This document shows positions 55,651 through 64,000 of a DNA stretch of 64,000 nucleotides, in pieces. The notes below the pieces were generated by a model. It did not search any database. It had not been told where the DNA came from and saw nothing but the letters and a program-made list of their open reading frames with translations. The position numbers were made by a program, and so were the translations under genes. Location: contig JAPWDM010000045.1 of the NCBI GenBank assembly GCA_035578155.1, positions 921,001-985,000 of the forward strand, read 5' to 3'. Origin of the DNA: Brachynemurus nebulosus (Eukaryota > Arthropoda > Insecta > Neuroptera > Myrmeleontidae). The stretch's first letter is position 1. Every line of letters starts with the position of its first letter.

Positions 55651-58186
55651 GTTTTTGATAAAAAGAAGTAGTAAATAATTTAAGTTCATCCACTAAAAAT
55701 TACCAAAATAATTTTTTTAAAATTATATCTCACATCGTTAATGACTCCTTCATTTGCAATGGGAATTTCTTGTTCATTGTTTATTAATCCATCGATTTAA
55801 TTTTTATCCTGTAATGGTAGATGAAACTATATATGAAATAATCTTGTATGCAATGTAATTTTTGTAAAATTAACTATGTAAACTTATTATGTAATATTTG
55901 GAAATTTCAACTGAGCTTCAGTTAAGCTCACAAGAACAAGTTTGTTTTGCCAAACGAAAGCATTTATTAGAATCATATCCATCTATCTCATGACAAACAT
56001 GATTATAACATGTATAGATTATTCTAGGAATACCGTAATTGATAATTTCTAATATATCTAAATCATCGGCACACCAAATCATCTTCAAGTATGTTATTAA
56101 TTCTTAAGTTTATCTTCGGTTAACAAATTATAACAAACAGAAGTAGGATAATACAAAAAATAATACTGTTCAACAAAAATATAATTTACAAATGTCATAA
56201 ATTAAACATAATTTCCCTGGAAACAAAATCTATTGAGCAAACGTTTAATAATAATAAAAAAAAGTTTTAATTTATTTATATTTTATTTGCTGTCAAAAAT
56301 GACACATTCTTCATGCTCACGTTAACATTTCTAACATTCTACTGACAAATAAAGCTGCACAGTTAAAATATATAAATTTAAATTTCTTTAACCATGTTAT
56401 ATTATCAACTTAGTAGCATTTACTTCTCTTGTGTCTCATTTCATGTCCTATAAAAACAGATCAGACACCGTTGCTAGTCAAAATTGACCGGTAACTCAAT
56501 GCCGGTAACGGACACTAGTTAACCATTGATAATTTTAAATGGAAAGCACCAGTCCCGTGCCATGGGGACCTTTTATTTTTCCTAATTTCTCTATTTTCAA
56601 TTTTAGAGAAAAATGCCAAGAATACTTTTTTTCTCTAAATGTTTGAAAATATTGGAATTAGGCGAAAAAAATTTGTTTTTCTTTTTTTTTCTTTTCGGGG
56701 ATGATTTCTCCGCAAACTATTAGAGATAGGGGTAAGAGGGTGGTATACTTTTTTTTGTAGAATCGAAAGATCTACAATTTTTATTTGAAAAAATTTTCCA
56801 TATCTCGCACACTTCGCGAGATAATTGGAAAATAAACTTTTTAGGGGTTGTTTCTACCCTTGTCCTGGATCAGAGCACTTTTTTTTCATAGGGAGAATTG
56901 TTCTTAATCACCTTTTCTGTTTCACGCACACACGACATCCGCTGATCTTCTCTTTTAACCGTATCAAATGCGGCAATGAGTGCGAAGAGTGCGTCCGATA
57001 CGCTGTCTCTCTCGCGCTCAGTGCCGGACGCTCAGCGTCCCAACTTTTCCCAACTTCCATAATTTCAGAAAATCACGAAAAATGGCTAAGGACTTTCTAT
57101 TCTTAAAATGGTAATTAATTTTATGAAAAAACAAATTCTAATTTCAAAGATTTTAAACTTTAAATTGATTTTTCACGAAAACTGCAATAGATGCAAAAAA
57201 ATGTTTCGTACAAAAGTTTTAGACCTTAATATTCTCTATAACTTCTATTTGAAACATTTCTCTATATCTGTAATAGTTTACGCGGAAAATGTGAAAAAAT
57301 GGCTTTTGGAGCAATTTCACCCCTTTTTCACCCTGACGCTGGGGTCGCAACCCCCTTAAAACTATCCCTAGTCAAATCTAGTATGCCCAGGAATATTTCA
57401 ACCAAGTTTGACCGAGGTTGAGAAATTGCCATTTCAGACTTTACTTTACTGGACTATAGCAATGGATTTCAATTATTTTCTTAAAGCTTTATTTTTTTTT
57501 TTTTAAATACAAATACATAATATTTTTGGCTCCATTTTTTACAGATATTCCCAAATATCTGTTTTTGTCGGATAATTTTATAATTTTTATTTTTTATCTT
57601 ATATACTTAATACCTATTAAAAAATAATACACTTACAATAATTAGTGTTATTACAATTATTGCATTTTTCCTATTATAATCATAATAGTTGAAACCATAG
57701 AAATTAAAAAGATTTTTAATTTATAGTAAACACAAGTATCTGTTGTACATTTTTTTTTTATTTTAAAATTTTTTTACAAAAAAGTACAAAAATTGATTCA
57801 CATGATTATATTTTATATAATGTGCTTGCTTTGTACACAATCACTAATAAGTATGTGTAAAAGTAATAATTGTGTATAGACCACCTTATATTCTAAATTA
57901 TATTTACTACAATCAAATTTTCAGATTAAGTTATACTAATATTCTAAATTAGGTAAATCAAATTCATTTTTCCTACTTAAAGCTATTATGAATTAAACAT
58001 ACTAATTAAAATTTTTAATATTTTCTAATTGTTTATTAATTATATATAATTTGTCAGTGAAAAAAGATTTTTCTATTTTAAGCTAATTGAACAGTTTTTT
58101 ATTGGTCTTTCAATTATTTTGCCTAGCATGTAAAGTGCAGGAATCTAAGAACAAACTGAAAGAAATTAAATATGTTAAAATAAATA
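55651..58186. other. Mostly AT-rich, no gene recognised
   Basis: Contains a moderately GC-rich block at 56460-57480 (AGCACCAGTCCCGTGCC, GTCTCTCTCGCGCTCAGTG) that resembles decayed repeat DNA. Frames at 56825-57106 and 57108-57359 have no recognised domain. No TIRs or long tandem repeats were identified. Confidence 0.45.
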
Positions 58187-58190
58187 TTAA

Positions 58191-58448
58191 GGGGAGGTTT
58201 ATTTAAGATTCGATCAAAAGTCGATTTTTTTTTTTGCAGAAATTGATAGCAAATTATGTGTAGAATATGTTTCCAGAGTTATTTTTCTGAAAGTAATTTA
58301 AGAGGAGATTTACTGGAAACTCGATCAAAAAATCGATTTTTTTTGCAGAAATTGATAGAAAGTTATGTGTAGAATATGTTCCCAAAGTGATTTTGTTGAA
58401 AGTAATATTAAAAAAAAGATTATTGCACATTAACCGAATTCAGTCTTT

Positions 58449-58516
<68 letters not shown>

Positions 58517-59123
58517 TCAAAAGAGTTCACGCGATAATGAGTATTAAATAAATTTCGAAAATACACGTCTTTATATATATATATTTATTTTATAACTTCT
58601 CAAAACTACGTTTTTGGAACTGGTTAACACAATAACTCAAAAACTATTCGATGGGTCCTTTTTCTATTATTAATTTTAAGATAATTCAATTCTCCGGCAC
58701 CTAGACCTAACTCCCATACAATTTCAATATTTTTTTTAAAATTTTATTTTAAAGAACGAAAAAAAGCAAAAATCGTAATCAAAAGTTCACACGTCCGCCA
58801 TTTTTTTGTTCAGCAATTTTTGATATTATTGGCATAGGTGCCGGTACTATTCATATATTTTATAAATATTTTTAGTTTTTTGATTTCAGTGGTTTATTAC
58901 CGGTGCTATAATGTCCAACAACAAGGCATCGGATTTTCGGATCGTCACACTGCGCTATCTATAAAATGGACAATTTTTATATTTTTCTTTGCAAAAATTT
59001 TTTGCATATGTTAATATTTAATAAATATGTGTACAAAATTTGAAATTGATATTTGCTTCCGTCTTTGAGGAAAAAATTCCAGAAAAATACATAATTTGTG
59101 GTCCTTCTCAAGTAAACCTCCAC
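58191..59123. mobile_element. piggyBac-like TTAA element, 933 bp
   Basis: Ends GGGGAGGTTTATTTAAGA and the complement of GTGGAGGTTTACTTGAGA, with TTAA at 58187-58190 and 59124-59127. The left end is tandemly duplicated (58191-58415, unit about 115 bp, sharing CTCGATCAAAA.TCGATTTTTTT and GAAATTGATAG..ATTATGTGTAG). It also contains a 62-base poly-A run. No transposase. Confidence 0.65.
58453..58514. repeat. 62-base poly-A run
   Basis: An uninterrupted A tract inside the TTAA element. It is not preceded by a recognisable retroposon body on the plus strand; expansion by slippage is the simplest explanation. Confidence 0.95.
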
Positions 59124-59425
59124 TTAAATTGGCTGAAATTATTTCATTGCGAATTCAGTGCTAGGAAACTAAATATTAAGACATTATTTCGTCCGCGTAA
59201 GAATTATTTTCAAAATTTTTGAACTTGCTTTAATTTTTTTTTTTTACCACACTATGTTTTAAATATATTCGGTCGACTATTTTCCTTAAAACAAATAATA
59301 ATTTGAAAATGTATTCATTTTATTAAGTTATGATCTTAATAAAACAATACTTTCTTTTCTTTGATATTTTCAGACACCAGACAACTAGTAGCCAGGAGAA
59401 CAGTTTTAACGCAACAGTCAAACAT

Positions 59426-59763
59426 TAAGGTACCATCACAGTATGATTGGCCGAAAAATAGAAGATTTCAAAAAGAAAGCTTCCATTGGAACATAGCAGC
59501 TTATCTACAGCTTGATAATTTATTTAATTTTTTTTTCCAAATGAAAACTGCGGCCGCAATCTTCGACACAAATATCTGCCCTTTTTTAGACATTTTTTTC
59601 AAAAAATTATATTAATTATAAAAAATAAATAAAAAAAAATATTTTCTTATTGTTAAATAGTGGTATTAATCGTAAAAAAAAATTCATCCTCATTCCTCCA
59701 TGCTATCCATCCGAAAAAATTGTGAAAATTGGCTATTTTTCGGCGATTGTGATGGTACCTTAG
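59426..59763. mobile_element. MITE with AAGGTACCATCACA ends
   Basis: Left TAAGGTACCATCACAGTATG..GGCCGAAAAATAG is matched by the complement of right CTATTTTTCGGCGATTGTGATGGTACCTTA. About 338 bp. The open frame from 59361 runs across the left end and is not a gene. No duplication could be separated from the TIR. Confidence 0.7.
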
Positions 59764-59884
59764 GCAATACGGTATAAAATTCCAAGATTTTGATTTATTT
59801 AAATGGGTGAGAAAGATAGAACAAAACAAAAAATTAAATTATTTTCTTAACAAGTTGATTTTATTGTATTGATTCGATATTATA

Positions 59885-60663
<779 letters not shown>

Positions 60664-60929
60664 TTATATGCTACATATTACATTAAATCTATAATAATCA
60701 CTGCTTGTACGGAACACTATTGGCGCAAGTACAACTTGCACTTGGCGACTTTTTTATTTCGTAGTAATGTACATGCCATAGATATATGAATAGTATTCAT
60801 ATATCAATGGTACATGCATAGGTCTTTGAGGAATATGTATATAGTATCTTACTACATACATATATATGTATGTACATATTAACTCTATAAGTCGTTATTT
60901 GACTTCAGTAACGAAATATAGTATATGGA

Positions 60930-61045
60930 TAATCCATATCAAATATCTCCTTATTGAAAAACTATGTTCCAGACGTCAGACACGTCTGGCTGAAGAACTC
61001 ATCCAAGATTTTTGGACTTCCAACGTTCTCACCAAATTTCGTAAT

Positions 61046-61123
<78 letters not shown>

Positions 61124-61846
61124 CATATATATATACAAGGTGGTCCAGAATTATGTACCGTAATTGCTAGAGCTGGTAGTACGTTCAAAAATAATGGTAC
61201 CTGTTCATGTACACTTTTTTTCAAAACTCAATAATAAGGGAGATATAACTCTGTAAAGGGGTGAGACGAAAACCATTATTTCTTAAATATTTTCCAAACG
61301 CTTTTGAATAACGGATTGATATTTTAGGGGTACTTATTTTGCGTTAGAAGGATTAAATTTATGTCAACACTTATTCCACCACTCATGACTAACGGGTGGT
61401 TTTGGGTGGTAGGTGTGAGTTATCACGTCTTTTTTTTTAGCTTGCAATTATTTAAACAAAATCCTTGATAATATGATTCCTCAGACAATTTCACGCAAAA
61501 AAGGTATACTTGTTACATTTCGATAAATATTACCGTTTTCGAGAAATTTAAAGTAGAAGTATCTATTTCCAAATTATCCCCTAATCATAAGTGATGGAAT
61601 AATTGATACCATAAATTTAATTATCTTAATTTTCATACGCACCCCTAGATTATGAATCGAGTAATCAAAAGCGCCCAAAATTGTTTTTAAAAGAAGAAGT
61701 TAGTTTCCTTCCACCCCTCTACATTTTACCCCTCTGCTTTATCTCCCTTATTATTAAGTTTTGGAAAAAAGTGTAGATGAAATGGTACCATTATTTTTGA
61801 ACATATTATCAGCTCCAGCAATTACGGTACATAATTCTGGACCACC

Positions 61847-61908
<62 letters not shown>

Positions 61909-62035
61909 TTTAGTGAAGGTTATTTTCGGGTTCTAGGGACCTTAAAACAAATTTCTGCCATAGTCCCGGGCTCAGATCGCGTTATGACAGCGGCTGTAAT
62001 AGCGTGTATCCATTCTGGAAACTCGCTAAAAACGA
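60930..62035. mobile_element. Foldback element with (TA)n core, interrupted by a MITE
   Basis: The left arm (CAGACACGTCTGGCTGAAGA, CATCCAAGATTTTTGGA) and the right arm (CTGCCATAGTCCCGGGCTCA, CCATTCTGGAAACTCGCT) correspond, in inverted order, to the arms at 8776-9110. The (TA)n core is cut in two (61048-61119 and 61850-61905) by the MITE at 61136-61849. Ends beyond the arms are approximate. Confidence 0.7.
61136..61849. mobile_element. TA-targeted MITE inside (TA)n, GGTGGTCCAGAATTATG ends
   Basis: Termini CAAGGTGGTCCAGAATTATG and the complement of CAGGGTGGTCCAGAATTATG continue as GTACCGTAATTGCT(A/G)GAGCTG, with a further inverted match around GGTACC.TT..TGTACACTTTTTT; TA on both sides. 714 bp with no transposase. 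The TA-rich microsatellite provided the target, as expected for a Tc1/mariner-type element. Confidence 0.82.
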
Positions 62036-62379
62036 AAATCAAAGCGTTAATTGAATTAAAAAAATTTCGTATATTTGATTTGGTGACTGATTAAATATCT
62101 TTTTTTATGGTTTTAATACCTTATTATTTTAGGTTTGACGTACTTGAAATTCTTGTTAACTACTTAGGTATGTTATTTGTGTACTTAATATTCCAACTTT
62201 TTTAAGTTTACTTAAAACTTAAAAGTTGAATTTGATTACTTAATTTAAAAATTATACTTTTCTACAGTACAACTAGAAACAACGTGGTCTAGTCTAGTAC
62301 ATTAAATTTCAAAACATATTTTATTAGTCATATCAGTCTACTGACACTACAGTTCCTGGCATAATAATAAATTGATTAA

Positions 62380-63243
62380 GGGAGAAGTTCACGCCAGAAA
62401 CGGCTAATAAACTAATTTTTTTCGAATCTTTTTTTTTTGTTTTTATTCCGTTCTGTGGTTCTTTACAAACACGGTGATATATAAAACATGGCCAAAAGTT
62501 TTTTTTTCAAGTAGAAAAATTATTATTTGTGAGCCGCTACACAGCCAAGTTGCTGCTCCTTTGCAGATAACGCTCGCCCCCCCCCTCGCGATTTGATCAG
62601 TAATATTTAGTTTTGGTGTGTACACGAGCTATAGTATGCACGGAGATAATGTTCTTTTATTTGTATGCCTTTGTAGACGTTTTAATAAACAGTGAGTAAA
62701 CCGCTTCTTTTGTTATTATTTTTGTTTTTTAACGTTTCTCGGATCTTGTGTTTTTCCCGACAAGGAAAATCATATCTCAAGTTCTAGAAAAGATAGAGAC
62801 TTAATTTTTTTTTTATTTTGTTCATAAACATATTGCGCATAAAGTGGAGTATGCTTTTTCCATTTGAACAACTGTAACTATTTTTAAACATTTTTTTTTT
62901 TTTTAATAAAAAATTGGGTTTTATAATTTTTAGACCTTTGGGATTACAATTTTATAGTTAATTTTTAAAATTACCTGAAACCCATACTCAGCTTTATGAA
63001 CAGGTCCTTTAGGTATAAAGTAATGAAAAAATATTTAAAAAATATTCATTACTTTTAGAGATATGGGGTTCCTTGTAAACGCTTAAAAATTTTTGAAAAA
63101 GGGCCCCCTTCCCCTACAGGGAAGAGTAATCAATGTTTCAAAAACAAAATTTTCTATTTGAAACCATCCCTAATTTGAAAAAAATTTCAACAAGCAAAAT
63201 AATCATAAATAAAAAAGTTGCTTTTTTATTTGAACTCCTCCCT
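62380..63243. mobile_element. piggyBac-like TTAA element, 864 bp
   Basis: Ends GGGAGAAGTTCA and the complement of GGGAGGAGTTCA, with TTAA at 62376-62379 and 63244-63247. The interior is AT-rich apart from a short CG-rich block (GCTCGCCCCCCCCTCGCG) near 62570. No transposase remains. Confidence 0.65.
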
Positions 63244-63479
63244 TAATATAATATTATCGTTAAAATCATTAATAAGAAAGTAACGTAAATAATTCTTTTT
63301 TTTTTTAAATTAGCATTGCATTAATAAAAAACTGACTACAGTTTTCTAAATTTTCTAAATTTTGTAAGATAAATGTGTAAAAACGTCAGCAGTACAAATT
63401 TTGAAGGCGTGTACAGGTGTACTTTACGACAGAAGGGAAGAATGGTATATTTCCCGGCAATTTTATGCTTTCGACTCAG

Positions 63480-63765
63480 GGCTGTAACTATAGGTTTTCA
63501 GGGACCCCGGGGCAGAAAGTGCATTCGGGGTGTCTACGCTGCCCCGGGCAGAAACAAAAAATTCCGCCCCCTGGCAAACAAAAAAAGCGGTAACCTTTTT
63601 TTCGGATTGTCAATCGTTTGCTCGTTTGCTGCCCTAATTTTACAGAAATATCGCCCTTAAAATTTGCCAAATTTAGAAATTTTAAATTTTTTGTATGCTC
63701 TTGTGGACCCCCTTTAGGTAGGGGCCTCGGGGCAATGTCCCGACTGCCCCAGCCTAGTTTCAACT
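63480..63765. repeat. GC-rich repeat block with GGGGC/GCCCC motifs
   Basis: Contains CAGGGACCCCGGGGCAGA, CTGCCCCGGGCAGA, GGGGCCTCGGGGCAATGTCCC and GACTGCCCCAGCC in inverted and direct arrangement within AT-rich DNA. It resembles terminal parts of an unclassified DNA transposon, but exact ends and duplication were not found. The frames across it (63373-63857) are not supported as genes. Confidence 0.4.
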
Positions 63766-64000
63766 ACGAAAACATAAAACTACCGGATAAAATATTAATT
63801 CTATCAGAAAATATCCCAGTTTCTTGTACATTTAGTAACGTTGCACTTTCACCTTGATAAAATACTCTATAAAACTCCTAATGCTCGCAGTGCACTATGC
63901 AACAGCGAAAACTCTGGGATATGTGTAAGATTAAGAGAATTTAGTTTAAATAATTCTATTGTATAAACATTTTAATTGATCAAACTCTCTGTTTCTGAAT

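Noticed and set aside
58453..58514. Poly-A run as the tail of a plus-strand retroposon
   Set aside because: It lies inside a TTAA-flanked element, has no target duplication and no retroposon body before it.
59361..59615. 84-aa ORF with apparent splice acceptor upstream
   Set aside because: Its frame runs through the left terminal repeat of the MITE at 59426-59763 and ends in T-rich DNA; no domain is seen.

Overview
This is AT-rich nuclear DNA of an animal, almost certainly an insect. It has GT-AG introns, several non-LTR retrotransposons with insect-type RNase H domains, a Ty3/gypsy remnant, many short terminal-inverted-repeat (TIR) elements with TA, TTA, TTAA, 5-bp or 8-bp target duplications, and long (TA)n and (TAA)n microsatellites. 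The order or species cannot be fixed from the sequence alone. No rRNA, tRNA gene, CRISPR array or bacterial operon was found, and nearly all long open frames are transposon-derived.

One host gene can be assembled by hand from splice signals. It is on the minus strand and too fragmented to appear as a long ORF: exon 1 at 27885-27944, exon 2 at 16873-16983, exon 3 at 1408-1548. All junctions are phase 0 with GTAAGT donors and pyrimidine-rich AG acceptors. It encodes a 103-residue secreted protein with a signal peptide, an RQKR furin-type site and a cysteine-free amphipathic mature chain. Only 312 coding bases are spread over 26.5 kb; the two introns (15.3 and 10.9 kb) are filled with nested mobile elements.

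Layout. 1-1.4 kb: a dispersed MITE copy and a repeat shared with 39.5 kb. 1.4-16.9 kb: exon 3 and intron 2, with a 5'-truncated LINE (2.06-3.63 kb), an I-like LINE on the minus strand split in two (4.8-8.8 and 14.4-16.0 kb) by a foldback element, which is itself carrying a TA-flanked element with a captured spliced exon. 16.9-27.9 kb: exon 2, intron 1 and exon 1, with a long foldback, a LINE relic, a (TAA)n-bounded ORF unit, a second minus LINE and MITEs. 28-41 kb: intergenic DNA with a pogo/Tigger-like element that has swallowed a Transib-like element (CGACG duplication, CACAGTG termini), a hAT-like MITE, satellite arrays, a perfect GC palindrome and a Harbinger-like MITE. 41.6-51 kb: a minus I-like LINE, then a truncated gypsy pol interrupted by a nearly intact LINE (43782-49672) with an 11-bp target duplication. 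51-64 kb: a possible gypsy LTR, a hairpin-rich polyadenylated retroposon (54004-55639), piggyBac-like TTAA elements, and a foldback family whose core is a (TA)n microsatellite, one copy of which hosts another MITE.

The genes do not form a pathway. The biology is that of one small secreted-protein gene and a heavily layered transposon landscape in which the order of insertion can be read from target duplications.
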